From assembly GCA_036768485.1 (NCBI GenBank), contig JAVLUZ010000228.1, positions 744,001 to 808,000 of the forward strand: a stretch of DNA of 64,000 nucleotides, given 5' to 3'. Position 1 is the stretch's first letter; the number at the start of each line of letters is the position of its first letter. The DNA comes from Mermis nigrescens. Its lineage: Eukaryota; Nematoda; Enoplea; Mermithida; Mermithidae. Of the stretch, positions 29,584 to 41,430 are shown piece after piece. Both the position numbers and the translations under genes were made by a program. The notes under the pieces are model-generated. The model saw nothing but the letters and a program-made list of their open reading frames with translations, searched no databases and had not been told where the DNA came from.

Positions 29584-30387
29584 AGAAACCGGATAGTTAA
29601 GGGGAAAAAGGGCAAATATAGGGAAAAAAGGGAGGAAAAGGGCATATTCTAAAGCAAATTTAAGTACTAAATCTAATGGCCATAGTACTACATCTCCACT
29701 AAAATGCTTAGATCAACATAATTTTAATTCCACATACAATTACAACACAATTAATTTACAAATTTATTATATGCCACAATGTTAAATATTTCGATATTTT
29801 CAAACTTGAAGTTTTGGCCACGGTCACTTAAAATTAACTTGTATTGCGAAAACGACCTTTTTGCATCAACAGACACTAACGGTGCATACAATGTTTTCAA
29901 TCGAATTTCAGGGTTTTTTCAATTTTTTTTAATTTTCGAATCGCTTTAGACTTTTTCCGCAATGCTGTTTAATTTGCATCTGCCAACTTTCGGCTTTTTT
30001 GCTTGTTCGACTAGCTAGCAGACTGAAGAACATAAAAGTGGTAAATGCACCTTTTGCTTACACTAAGAGCATTACCAAAACATAATATACTAAACTGAAG
30101 AACATAAAAATGGTAAATGCACCTTTCGCTTACACTAAGAGCATTACCAAAACATAATATACTAAACGATTCACCCTACCATTCTGAATATAGTTTCTTA
30201 AAATCATGCAATTAGTGCAGGTGGAGATGACTGAGCATTTCAGATGGAAATAAGGGCAAACAGTGAAAATAAGGGCAAAAAAATTATGGTAGCAAGTTAA
30301 AAACACGGTTTTTCGCCGTTTCTCGATGAGCTGAGTTCGAATCCGTATTCAAAACAAAAAGGTGCTGCCCTTAACTATCCGATTTTT
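29584..30387. mobile_element. 804-bp inverted-repeat element with a 10-bp TSD
   Basis: Ends AGAAACCGGATAGTTAAGGG and, inverted, AAAAATCGGATAGTTAAGGG, flanked by perfect AATTATCAAT at 29574-29583 and 30388-30397. TSDs of 9-10 bp fit Mutator-like elements better than hAT; assignment tentative. No transposase frame. It holds the tandem duplication at 30022-30165. Confidence 0.82.
30022..30165. repeat. 72-bp tandem duplication
   Basis: Two units starting ACTGAAGAACATAAAA at 30022 and 30094, both ending AACATAATATACTAA; they differ at only about two positions, so the duplication is young. Confidence 0.92.
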
Positions 30388-30397
30388 AATTATCAAT

Positions 30398-31475
30398 CAC
30401 AAAGAGGGCTTTTTCAGATCGGCGAAATCCTAAGCATTTCTCCAATAGCTAACCACCCCACATACTTAAGACAAAATATACTGAAAGACATAATATACGA
30501 CAAAAGCGGAAAAAACATTAACAGTAATGCAAGGAATAGATCACATTGTGAATCAAATTATTAGGAAGGAGAAAAACTAGGTGCATTTAAGTCAACTTAA
30601 CATTAAATAAGCAAAAGAGAACGTGCCAGACGAAGACGAATAGACTTTTTAGCCGTACATACAGTATTTAGATTAATTTAGTACTTCAGATTACTTACTT
30701 AACTAGCTTCCAATGAAAAAAATAAAACCATAAACCGTATCTCATAAGCTTGCTCCATTAGCTCTAAAATTCTCGCATGTTCTTTGTAAATGCATTGAAT
30801 TGATCCAACTGAACTGTGCGTGATCAGTTTGCGTTGGCACTCTTGGAAGAAAGCCGTATCATTGCGTAAAAGAAGCGCAATTGTACCTCCTACCTACGCA
30901 GGTGCTTACTTGCCTTCCAACGGCGGATCTGGATTACTTGAGGATGGGAGCGTCCTCCAACTTTTCGTAAAAAAGCTAAAAATATGTCCAAAAATTTGCC
31001 TCTTATGTGCGGGATAGAGTGTTTCGGCATTTTACATCATCCAGTTTGATCTCAACAGCTTATTTTGCCTCATTTTTTCCCAGACTGGGGGTCTGCCAAA
31101 CGTGGAGTAAGGGGGTTCAGGGTCATGCAACCCAATGTAGCAGCACGTGCAACACAATTTGTTGTGTGCTTTTGGAGTGCATTTTCACTTTGCCGCTGAT
31201 AGCGACTTTGATTGGTGGCGCTAACGCATGCATTTGGTTCCGTACATACATATCGATAGATTTGAATGTACATAGTGGACGACTGCAGTTGATGCCATTT
31301 TTGTGCAGCTGGCATTTTTACAGGTGCCCACGCTGCCAGCTCCATGGTTTAAGTCCCCCTCTTTTATTTTCCAAAACACATATACCTTTTTCACCTAAAA
31401 ACGGGCACGGAAACCGAGACCCATGGAGAGCGAGATATGTAGCACTGAATTGATATTATTATGCACCTATTAACC

Positions 31476-31508
<33 letters not shown>

Positions 31509-31977
31509 CATACATCTTCACGTTTTTCTTTCTAGCATATATTTCTTGTGCTTTGAAAACTATGTATGTAGGTACATAATATAATAATAATAATAGTTTA
31601 TTGGCTGAATTACATGGACAAGACATGTTACAACAAATACCAATACAATAATGCAAAGAATTATTAAATGAGCAATTTTAGGAAAGGAATTGTCAATAAA
31701 TGCAAAAAATAACGCGAAATAAGTGAGTTGGTATGTATGTAAGTAAAGCCGAGGCGTAGAGGCAGTGCACTTACATACGCCCCTTGAGAAATTCTAATAA
31801 ATTAAGCTTTGAAACCAAAACCCTAAACTGTTTAAAATTTCTGCAGTCAACAATACATTGTGGCAATATGTACATATGTACATACGCGCACTTTAATTTA
31901 GCGCGTGACAAACAATACGAAAAACAGTTGTTTGCAGTTTACAAAATATTGAGTTACTGTAACTACTGAGTAGTGTT
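30398..31977. other. Intergenic stretch without a recognised gene
   Basis: 31007-31453 is open for 148 codons on the plus strand and a 91-codon frame overlaps on the minus strand, but neither shows a domain or plausible composition. A (CATA)n microsatellite is at 31480-31514 and ATAATAATAATAATAG at 31580. Nothing else supported. Confidence 0.5.
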
Positions 31978-32465
31978 TTATAAGGGCAACTGCCGTTAAG
32001 ATTCACACATTCGGTCCCGATGACCTATCGCAGAAACAAATGAAATTTTGTCCATCGGTAGGTCTTGGTACCAGGTGAAAATGTGTAAAGTAAAACTTTA
32101 CAAAAATGCTCCTGGGCTTTTATAGCAAGCATCAAAGTTCCGGGTTTTGAATTTTTGCGAAAAATGTCTGTTTTCGAATATTTTTAATAACTCCATCAAT
32201 ACTTGTTCGTTTTTCATGAAATTATAATTACTTTATAGAAAAATGGACATTCTACTTACAGATGGAAGTTATTCTGTAGTAGTCTCCATTTTAACACATG
32301 ATATTCAGGCTCATATAAAAAATTTTGTTGTCCAACTTCAGTCGCATTTTTAGACCTGTAAACGGGTCGTTACAACAACGAAAATGGATTTTTTAGATAG
32401 AGAAAATCTTACTGATTTCAAAACATGTTTCAAATTTTATGCCCGGTTTACCATTCTTTTTTTAT
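31978..32465 (+). repeat. Left arm of a ~490-bp inverted repeat pair (family L)
   Basis: Runs from TTATAAGGGCAACTGCCGTT to GCCCGGTTTACCATTC. Reverse complement of 34908-35408 over essentially its full length with scattered differences (shared CTCCTGGGCTTTTATAGCAA, TACTTGTTCGTTTTTCATGA, GTCGCATTTTTAGACCTG). Confidence 0.85.
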
Positions 32466-33187
32466 GCTAATTTTTTGAATATGTCGAGAATGCGTTGTAC
32501 ATAAACATTAGGTAGGTATACTTTAAGGACTGTTCGTCTCTTATTTTAGCAAAGATGGGCATCTATATTTGTGATGATTCCTTCTGAGAATAAAAACCAC
32601 ACGCTAATATAAATTTTTTTAGAAGATGCGAAGTCAGTGAGACCGTGTCATAAACTGATAAATAAAGTTATTAATAAAGTTGACAGACCCCAGAATAGTT
32701 TACCCTCAGTAAAATTCGGCGTTTTGACCAAAATCTTATCAGAACCTGTTAAACATGTAATGTGAAACATGAATGTCTACAAATGTTGCTTACATATTTA
32801 TATTTCTTTGAAACACTCTGGAATAACATCGAAATCCCGCTCGTTTTATTTTGATTCTTTTACTAATGCTACTTATAGAAAGTATGGAAGCAATCATGGG
32901 CAGCAAAAACCATTCTGGGGGTACGGTCCGGCGGGGCCAAGTGAATAGGAAAGGTACCCAAAATTCGATTCTGATGAAGTCTTCCGTGAATTATCGATTT
33001 GGGGATACTGGAAAAATAAATCATAATTTTTTTTAAATACCCACGCTCAGCATCGTATCGTTTAGGATGGTTAAAACCGTCTATGAAGCTTATTTCTAGA
33101 TAATCAAGGTATGACATTTTTAACCTGTCAGATTTCTCTAGAATGTGGCTGCCCATGTTTTATACTTATATACAGACATATAATGGT
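32466..33187. other. Between the inverted arms: unique sequence plus a K fragment
   Basis: 32893-33012 resembles K (GGGCAGCAAAAACCATTCTG, ATTATCGATTTGGGGATA). The remainder has no recognised feature. Confidence 0.45.
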
Positions 33188-33388
33188 TTAAAATTTAGAA
33201 TAGGGGGTCCTCGACCACTTTTTTAGGGGGAAGGGGTAGCTGACCTCCGATTTTTGACCAAAAACGGTCAAAGAATTCGATTTTTTCCCAAAATCCGGGG
33301 ACGGAGCAAAAATTTTCTGGGCTCTGGGGGGATGGAAGGGACAGCCAACTTTGGGTAGAAGGATTCCTTAAACCCCCCGTTACATGAC
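33188..33388 (+). mobile_element. Dispersed repeat, family B copy
   Basis: AGAATAGGGGGTCCTCGACC, TGACCTCCGATTTTTGACCA, AAAAATTTTCTGGGCTC, ending CCCCCCGTTACATG. Same order as at 8349. Confidence 0.6.
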
Positions 33389-33407
33389 ATACAGATAAGT
33401 ATATATC

Positions 33408-33674
33408 CATAGGTGGGCAGCACTCGGAATTCTGGGGGGTTGAAAACATTTCTGGGGGGGGTGGAAAATTTTCAAAGTTCAAAAAATGGTCTTAAAAGTG
33501 GTTGTATGGCAAAAGAACCACCATTTTTCGACGTTTCTCATCAAGCACTATCCAATGGCATCAAAAAATTGCCAAAAAAGCAAAAAAAGTTTTCTAAGGA
33601 GGGTATTTTGATTTCTGGAGGAGTGTTTCAAAACCTCTGGGGGTGCATACCCCAAACCACCCACGCCCATTGTG
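33408..33674 (+). mobile_element. hAT-like MITE, family C copy 1
   Basis: CATAGGTGGGCAGCACT to CCACGCCCATTGTG, 267 bp, flanked by TATATATC (33400-33407) and TACATATC (33675-33682). Core: GACGTTTCTCATCAAGCACT, CCAATGGCATCAAAAAATTG. Confidence 0.82.
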
Positions 33675-33851
33675 TACATATCTATCTATTTAATTTCTTG
33701 TCCGTTTTGACGATATTTATTGTGGTATAATGCAAGTAGATACGCTTCACTGGCTTATTTATTTTTCATCTCTTCTAAGGATAAGCTGAACTGCAACTAA
33801 TGAAAACTGATTATTTAATTACGTTAACTTGATTCTGTTATCTATTATACT

Positions 33852-34122
33852 CATACGTGGGCAGCGAGAAAATTCTGGGGGGTGCAAGATTTTTTGAAGG
33901 TCGAAAAATGGCCCTAAAAATGGTGGTATGGCGATAAAAACACCGATTGTTCTAGTAATTCCTCATCGAGCACTGATCAAACTGGCATCAAGATTAAATT
34001 GCGAGAAAAACGAAAAAAATTTTCAAAAATTGAATTCTGGGGGGGGGGTATTTTGATTTCTGGGGGGGGATTGTGGTTTCTGGGGGGTAGCATACCCCCC
34101 AAACCCCCCACGCCCAGGTGTG
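33852..34122 (+). mobile_element. hAT-like MITE, family C copy 2
   Basis: CATACGTGGGCAGCGAG to CCACGCCCAGGTGTG, 271 bp, flanked by ATTATACT (33844-33851) and ACTATACT (34123-34130). Same core as copy 1, with GGGGGGGG runs around 34040-34090. Confidence 0.85.
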
Positions 34123-34205
34123 ACTATACTGCCTATTTCTTGTGCCAAGGACTTTATTTAGGAAATGCTGGTCTTTTTACAAAGCCTTATGCATAAATAC
34201 ATACA

Positions 34206-34430
34206 TAGGTGCTTTATGAGCATGCGGGCAGATGGGGAGGCTGGGTTAAGCCATATACCTGAGAAGCTCTGAATACCCCCTTCCCCGAGACTGGAAATAT
34301 GTAGCCCCCAGGACTCACTTTTCTTTAATTTTTTTCGCATTTTGCAAATTTTTGATCTCAATGAGTTGCTCTCGATGAGAAACGTTGCAGCCATGGTATT
34401 CTCATCGGCATGCTGCCATGTCACGTGCGA
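34206..34430 (-). mobile_element. Family C relative, divergent
   Basis: AATACCCCC, GCATTTTGCAAATTTTTGAT, CTCGATGAGAAACG and ATCGGCATGCTGCC follow family C in reverse. No boundaries assigned. 34431-34907 shows nothing recognisable. Confidence 0.5.
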
Positions 34431-34907
34431 CTGCGGCTTGAACCTTTTGTAATTCTCAGAAGTCCTTCTGAGATGCGACTGTCACTGGCAGCAGGCACAT
34501 GCTCGTAAGCTGACGCAGGTTGATGCAACAATCACTACAACATTTTCACAAAAATTGAGAATGAAATGCGTGAAGTTTTATTACGCAAAACCTTATTACA
34601 GTAGGCTGACTAGAACAGCTTTTTTGTGGCTGCTCGATTAAGCACTGGAAATAAATTTCCACGCTCAGGATTTCGGCAGAAATACTCGTAGACGATAATA
34701 ATTCGTGAAAAGTAATTTGCAATCAATACTATATGTACATGTGTAGCCTTTCTTAGTCCTGCTTGACTAAAACTAGGTCGATCCAAATCCTAGCCAGTTT
34801 TTGGTGTTGATCAAAAAATTGGCCCAGCTAAGTTTTAAAGTTGGTTTACCCAAATTTTGGCGATCAGCTTAAACTAAAATACACTAAGTTGCCTACCTGA
34901 ATAGCGT

Positions 34908-35408
34908 TAAAAAAGAACCGTGAACCGGGCAAAGAATTTGAAACATGTTTTGAAATCAGTAAGATTTTCTCTATCTAAAAAATCTATTCTCGTTGTTGTA
35001 ACGAGCCCGTTTACAGGTCTAAAAATGCGACTGAAGTTGGACAACCAAATTTTAATTAAAGAAGTCTCAATATCATGTATTGAAATGGGGCCTACTATAA
35101 AATAACTTCTATCAGAGAGTAGAACGTCCTTTTTTCTATAAAGTAATCGAAATTTCATGAAAAACGAACAAGTATTGACGGAGTTATTAGAAATATTCGA
35201 AAACAGACATTTTTCGCAAAAATTTTAAACTCGGAACTTTGATGCTTGCTATAAAAGCCCAGGAGCATTTTTGTAAAGTTTTACTTTACACATTTTCATC
35301 TGATGCCGAGGCCTACCGATGGGCAAAACTTCATTTGTTTTTGCGACCTGTCATCGGGACCGTCTGTGTACAAACCGTGCGAATCTTAACGGCAGTTGCT
35401 CATAAGCG
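34908..35408 (-). repeat. Right arm of the ~490-bp inverted repeat pair (family L)
   Basis: Reverse complement of 31978-32465. The two arms face each other across about 2.4 kb. Either one large foldback element or two independent insertions; no duplication of flanking bases was found. Confidence 0.85.
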
Positions 35409-35739
35409 TGTTGATGAAATCATCACTTTATCTTAAATACAATATCACAAAAGAGTTCAATGAAAATTCACCCTATAAGGGATTACTTTAATTTCAGTTT
35501 ACAACATGAGTATTAAATTTATAACGATTTACACATCACTCGGGGATTATCTTCATTCTGTATTCCTTTATAGTCCTGTGCGCCCTGGTCGAATTGTTGC
35601 TCCCAGGCCCGCCCTGATGGACGTGCTGAATTAAAGGTTAGATATTTGTGTAAATGTTAAATCTTTTGTTAAAGTAGGGAAGGGCGGCAAATAGGTAGGT
35701 ATGCGAAATAGATGACAATTTAACAATTTGGCATGTGAG

Positions 35740-36011
35740 CACACCCGGGCGTGGGGGCTTGTGGGGGGTATGCACCCCCCAGAAAACCAAAATACCCCCC
35801 CCCCAGAAATCAAAATACCCCCCAGAATTCAATTTTTGAAAATTTTTTTCGTTTTTTTCGCAATTTTTTGATGCCAATGGATAGTGCTTGATGAGAAACG
35901 TCGAAAAATGGTGTTTTTATCGCCATACCCGCAATCCATTTTTAAGACCATTTTTTGACCTTCAAAAAAATCTTGCACCCCCCCCCAGAATTTTCTTGCT
36001 GCCTACGTATG
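35740..36011 (-). mobile_element. hAT-like MITE, family C copy 3, perfect TSD
   Basis: 272 bp, CACACCCGGGCGTGG to CTGCCTACGTATG, with perfect CATGTGAG at 35732-35739 and 36012-36019. Reverse orientation of copy 2. The best-defined member of the family. Confidence 0.9.
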
Positions 36012-36437
36012 CATGTGAGTGTTCGAATGATAAAGCAAACGTGCTCCAAATTTTACCCAACCAATAGAATAGGAAATACTTCAAAAGGCGCGGTGAGCAA
36101 ACACGATCGAAGATCGTTTATCATCTCAATGTATTTTGAATTGTAGTCTCGAATATAATTTTCGAAATGAAATAACTGCAAAATTTTTTGCTTGTCTCAC
36201 AGTGAAAATTTTGATGGAGTAATTAATTTCATCTGCAGATATGTACCTCAGCAAAGTAATCCTTTCATTTCACTTAAAAAATGACCGTCAAAGCTCATTT
36301 TAAGAAATGGATTGTTGGGTTTGAATTGTGTCACACTAGACATCTATGTATGGCATGGAGAGCCTGGGGGTAAAAATTGTTGTGGGGTGAAAACTTTTTC
36401 TGGGGTTCTCTAAGATCATGTTCTGTTCAGACATCTG

Positions 36438-37898
36438 GAATACTTATACTAATACTGATACTTTATTCGGAAAAAACAGACAAGGGTAAAACAAAAGTCG
36501 CAAGGAAAATAAAATAAAATGCGAAATGTCCTGGACACACAGGCAAATAGGTTGGGCTCACGTGTGCCCCATCAAAAAATTCCCGAAATCAACCTTTTTC
36601 AAATTTCTCTTAAATGTCTAACATTTTGGAGAACTTCGAATATATTGTGGAAGATCGTTCCAAATTCTAGCTGATCTAGTAGCAAAACAATACTTTTTAC
36701 AATCAAGTCGAAATTTTTCTAAATAGATCTGATTTGCAAATGCATTTATAGTACGCGAATGACCATAAAACTTATAAAAATCTTCAGAAGGCAAGAGATT
36801 ATTGTGAATAATATTATACGTAACAAATAAATCAAAATAAATTCTACGGAGTTCAAGCCTCTCTAAATTTAAGGCTTTTAACCTTTCATCATAAGAAAGT
36901 CCCATATATCCAATTAACCTTTTAGTAAATTTTCGCTGTACCCGTTCAACCCTGTTGATATCAGAAAGCAAATAGGGGCTCCATAAAGTTGGAGCATACT
37001 CTACTGAAGGCCGAATATAATTCTTGAAAGCAAGAACCAACATTTTAAGATCACGTGATTCAAAACTTTTGAAAATCAAAGCACTCATTTTCAAAGCTTT
37101 TGCTGATATATTAGTACAATGACACCTAGATGATAAATTTGTTGTTAAGGAAACACCTAGATCTCGAATTGAGGAACCTGCGTCAGATAACAAAAAATGG
37201 TTTATGTGATATTTAACTTTAGGATCAGCACACCCTAGATATAACACAGAACATTTAGGAGAGATATGCTTAACTGATTTTCTTCAGACTAGGAAACCAG
37301 CTTATCTAAATCTTTTTTGCAACAAAGCATAATTTTGAGAAAAATTAAAGAGCCTCAAATCATCAGCAAAGAAAAAGACTTCACTTATGCTCAACAGCTT
37401 GAACAAAATCGTTTACAAACAACAGAAACAAATAGAGGTCCTAAAACGCTACCTTGAGGTACGCCACTAATAACTGGTTTCCGATCAGAAAAAGCGTCAA
37501 AAATTTTGACCTTGTGTGTACGATTTGTCAAAAAGAAATTTACCATTTTAATAATATTCCATTTATCCCATAATGCTTCAACTTCTCTATCAATTTAGAA
37601 TAAACGACAGAGTCGAAGGCTTTACTAAAATCGACATAAACAACATCAATAGGAATAGATGCGTCAAGTGATTTGACCCACATGTTTGTACACTTCAAAA
37701 GCTGAGTTTCACATGAATTTTCCTTTTGAAAACCAAACTTCCGTGAAAAGAAATTAGTTTTCGACTTTGAAGAAGCAATTAAAGCTCTGTTTATAATATA
37801 CTCCATAATTTTACAAGTGACGCAACAAAGAGATATTGGACGGTAATTTTCAACTAAAGAATAATCACCCTTCTTAAGAATGCAGTAGCCCCAAAAAT
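36438..37898 (-). pseudogene. 5'-truncated non-LTR retrotransposon (LINE) reverse transcriptase
   Basis: Reads from NYRPISL (about 37840) through motif A VYVDFSKAFDSV (37600-37640), motif B SGVPQGSVLGPL (37435-37475) and motif C FFADD (about 37360-37385) to a C-terminal region (36618-37247) with RPSVEYAPTLWSPYL and RVERVQRKFTKRLIGYM. Frames change between motifs B and C, and in-frame stops occur, including one just before the C-terminal TFKRNLKK tail. An AGTAT-type simple tail lies at 36439-36463. The layout fits CR1/Jockey-group LINEs. Endonuclease and ORF1 are missing. Dead copy. Confidence 0.9.
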
Positions 37899-38133
37899 TA
37901 CATTTTAAAATTTTAAGGACTGAATTTTCCGTACATTTTTATGCCAATAAAAACAGTAAAGCAAATAAAATATATTCCAACAGCTGCATGCCAACTGCCA
38001 CGCTTCTTGTACTTGGAAAAAAGATTTAAGATTAATTTTGAATCTTACCTTGTTATAACAGTACGACGCAAGCAGCAGTGCTATGGAAAACAGTACAATG
38101 GTCGACAATCACTGAACATGAGGAAGTCTGAAC

Positions 38134-38368
38134 CATAGGTGGGCAGCACTAAAATTCTGGGGGGTGAAGCATTTTTCAAAGGTCAGAAAATGGTCTTAAA
38201 AATGGTGATATGGCGAAAAAACACCATTTTTCAACATTTCTCATCAAGCACTATCCACTGGCATCAAAAAATTGCTGAAAAAACAAAAAAAATATAAAAA
38301 GAATTGAATTCTGGAGGAGGTATTTGGCATTCTGGGGGGTTGCATACCCCACGCCTGCCTGTACTCGC
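38134..38368 (+). mobile_element. hAT-like MITE, family C copy 4
   Basis: CATAGGTGGGCAGCACT to CCTGCCTGTACTCGC, flanked by GTCTGAAC (38126-38133) and GTCTGATT (38369-38376). Core as in copy 1. The right end has diverged. Confidence 0.72.
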
Positions 38369-38761
38369 GTCTGATTGAGACTAATGCCGTGTGAAATTTT
38401 GTTTTTCCTAATTAATTTATATTTTCTGTGCTTTCCGACGAGGGAAATCATAACACACATGGGAAAAAGGAAAATTTGACATGCGTTCTAAAGATTCAGA
38501 TGCATTTTTTGACCAATATTTGCAGTTTACATCCCAAATTCTGAAGTGCTTGTACGCTAGAGGCAATGAATTCATGCAATAAACTAATGTTCTACATAGC
38601 GACGTCATACATAATAAGCATATTGCGCCAATCGTCACTAGAAAGGAATAATAAAGATTTTTTATATCTTTTTAGGTTAAACCCGTGAGGATAATGTTTT
38701 ATTAATGAATAAACATAATAAGAACTACTTCGTTTTCCTCGCCAACTGTCTATTCCTATAG

Positions 38762-38850
38762 ACATATACTAAAATTGGAACGATACAGAAGATTAGCATG
38801 GGCCCCTGCGCAAGGATGACCACGCAAATTCGTGAAGCGTTCCAAATTTT
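38762..38850 (+). pseudogene. U6 snRNA pseudogene
   Basis: ACATATACTAAAATTGGAAC, GATTAGCATG, CCCCTGCGCAAGGATGAC and CGTGAAGCGTTCC match U6 almost base for base, ending in a T-rich tract like a Pol III stop. The 5' stem-loop is missing. The invariant ACAGAGA box, which contacts the 5' splice site, has lost two bases (ACAGAAG), and single-base insertions occur after GCATGG and GATGAC. Therefore not expected to work in splicing. Confidence 0.88.
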
Positions 38851-38864
38851 CCTTTTTCTCACTA

Positions 38865-39951
38865 TGATTTATTAGCAAAAAGTTTTCTTTACTGAAATAA
38901 AGGTCAGCTAACTATTTTAGTGAACAAAACAACTCGTCTTTTAACAACAAAAACTGAGGTACGAATCTATGAAATATTCCGTAATTTTGCTATGTACATG
39001 CCACTATTTTATGGTCAGGACCATGGTGGGCGATTTCNNNNNNNNNNNNNNNNNNNNNNNNNNNNNNNNNNNNNNNNNNNNNNNNNNNNNNNNNNNNNNN
39101 NNNNNNNNNNNNNNNNNNNNNNNNNNNNNNNNNNNNNTACGATGTGATACTTTCCGGTAAAACTCGCCAAAATAAGACCGTGGATTTTCCCTCGTTTCAC
39201 GTCATTAGTTAGAAATTGTCTAGTGATTGTTGTATGTATATTGGGTCGGCTTTCTTGATTATTCCGATAGGGAGAAAGTCTGTGCATTTTTTCACAGCCG
39301 TTGGTAGCCTTTGGGCTTAGTCGAAGTACAGTCCTATAGTTTTTTCTACGTTTTTCACTTGGACGACCTGGATCTCTACCTGTATTCTGTTTCACGAAGC
39401 CTTGAGCATGGACACATCCTGAGTCAATGTGAACTCCATACAAAGCGGTTTGAACTGAAACAGCAATCACTGTACAATGCTCTAGAAATTGATAAGCATA
39501 TGAAGAATTAATATACCGAATTTGCATTACAGTAAGCTGTCTAGAAACCACTTTAAGATATCCGCAAGTTCGCTGAAAATTCATTTCTATGCACGCCGTT
39601 GCGGTTTAATGCTTCATAGCGGCCAAGGAATTAGTAATAGAATCAACAAATGTTGAGTTCATAATCGAAACGCCGAACTGTTTCGGCAAAAGGGTCTACT
39701 GTGATGGATACGCCTGTGTAGGTAGTCGTAGTAACTTCTCACAGACCGTCAATATTTACCTGCCAATACTCAGTGTTTTTGGTATTCTTGGTACAAGATT
39801 CTACCTACAACTCTGATGTTTTGCTCTTTTATTGACAACACATATTGCTATCGACCAAGTCGGCTCGCCTTTAATTGGCAAGTTGCTAAAAGTCAGATTT
39901 GGGTCCACCGTGATTTGGGTCCACCATAATGCTGTAGCCGCGGATGTTTCA
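38865..39951. other. Intergenic, with assembly gap
   Basis: Exactly 100 Ns at 39038-39137 (a conventional gap length). An apparent 189-codon frame on the minus strand (39015-39584) runs through the gap and has no recognisable domain. TGGGTCCACC is repeated at 39900 and 39918. Nothing further supported. Confidence 0.6.
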
Positions 39952-40769
39952 GAGGCGTAGCCAGGATCTGGTATTCAGGTAGCACAAGCAAAAATTTTTA
40001 AGACTATCATTGCAATTGAATGCCAGTAACGTGTATGTATGGTAAAACTGAGTTTTTCGACCTTAGTAGTGTAGCCCACCGACTCATGGGTGTTTGGGAC
40101 ATCAGAAGGTCTAAACGCAAAGGTCTACTGGAAAGCAAATCGAAGCTGCCACTGTCGGGGCCCGCACAATGTCGAAAAATTAGACCGGCTGCTAGGGAGC
40201 TGCAAAGGTTTTATTTTAAAAATGAGCACACATGTTTAAACCAGCTTCTAATGGCGAGCTAAATAAAGTCGTAATCGTGCAAGTGAGGTGGGCCTAGGTA
40301 CTAGCGCCTTCAATCAAAGTCGTTTGTTGCTTCGTCCCTTATTTTAGTTGAGCAAATCTTACCGAAATTTTAGTACCCATGTTTGTCACTATAGAGCCGA
40401 AAACGCCGTCCCCTTATGAATATTGGGAATCCTGAATCCTGTTCTCATGTAAAATTACTTCTGCAACAAAAATACTAATATTTTTGGCGTTAAATATCGA
40501 AAAATTAAAAGATTTTTAGAATTGAATTATGTGAGAAAGACGCAGTTTATGATTTTTAGGATTTGAAAATCAAACTCATCGAACCTTTTCCACGCCCAGC
40601 CATCTGTTAGGTTGGAACGGAATTTTATTGAAAAGGACGAGTCACGAATTAACAATACGTAGTTGGTTTTTTCGAAGCTCGAGTTTCATCGACACTTTCA
40701 TCTTGTATTGTGTTAGTTCATTTATTACTTTTAAAGTATTCTGCTGATGGCTGCTGATGTGAGCAGGTG
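39952..40769. other. Possible hAT terminus and unassigned sequence
   Basis: CAGAGGCGTAGCCAGGATCT at 39951-39970 matches the common hAT tip CAGTGGCGTAGCCAGGAT, but no partner end was found. The rest is unrecognised. Confidence 0.35.
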
Positions 40770-41045
40770 AAGGACGAAAGGGGTCTCTGAAGATGTCCCA
40801 GAATAAAAAGTAGTGAAATTTTCTGGAGAAAATGAGGCAAAATTAAGGCCGAAAACGGATGAAAATTTAACATTTTCTTCAAATGCTTTAAATTGATCAG
40901 AAACTTGAATACAAGTAAAGTGTAGTTTTAACACTATTTTAGCGCTTATACCGGGTTTTAGAGCTAATTAAGGCTCAAACAGTCAATTTCCGATCCCCAG
41001 AAGATCGCCTGCTCCCTAGATCGGCGCATTCTGTGCATCTATGGC
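40770..41045 (+). repeat. Dispersed repeat, family J copy 2
   Basis: AGGACGAAAGGGGTC to CTGTGCATCTATGG, collinear with 1190-1453 (GAGGCAAAATTAAGGCCGAA, TTTTAGCGCTTATACC, CCTAGATCGGC). Confidence 0.6.
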
Positions 41046-41112
41046 CGCTGTTCTTCTCTAGATTTCAGGCACGTCCGCACAGGTGATGCGTCATCAAATA
41101 TTAATTTCAGTT

Positions 41113-41139
41113 TGTGAGTGTGTGCGTGTGCGTGCGCGC

Positions 41140-41180
<41 letters not shown>
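41113..41180. repeat. (TG)n microsatellite
   Basis: About 68 bp of alternating TG with CG interruptions at the left, potentially Z-DNA forming. Confidence 0.97.
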
Positions 41181-41183
<3 letters not shown>

Positions 41184-41406
41184 CAAAAAAGTTTTACTGC
41201 ATAATTTTGTGATACTTATATTTTCACTCATGGGTATTCTCGGGCGCTAATTACAATTTTTCGATGAGAATGGCTCGATCGGTCTCCTGAAACCTGGAAA
41301 CTACGGATTTATGTAAAAAGTTTTGGTAGCTCTAGCCGCTTATGCAATTGCCGCGGGGTACAATTTTAAAGCCACCCTAGATCAGCTTTTATCGATTGGT
41401 GTGAAC

Positions 41407-41430
41407 CACTTTACACTACAGTGTAAAGTG
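41407..41430. repeat. 24-bp near-perfect palindrome
   Basis: CACTTTACACT-AC-AGTGTAAAGTG: 11-bp perfect arms with a two-base centre. No gene nearby explains it; it could be a binding site or chance. Confidence 0.85.

Noticed and set aside
31007..31453. 148-codon open frame on the plus strand
   Set aside because: No domain, no splice or promoter context, and biased composition. An overlapping frame is open on the other strand too.
38762..38850. Functional U6 snRNA gene
   Set aside because: The 5' stem-loop is absent and the ACAGAGA box carries a two-base deletion, with two further insertions.
39015..39584. 189-codon minus-strand frame
   Set aside because: It runs through the 100-N gap, which inflates its length, and the remaining part shows no recognisable domain.
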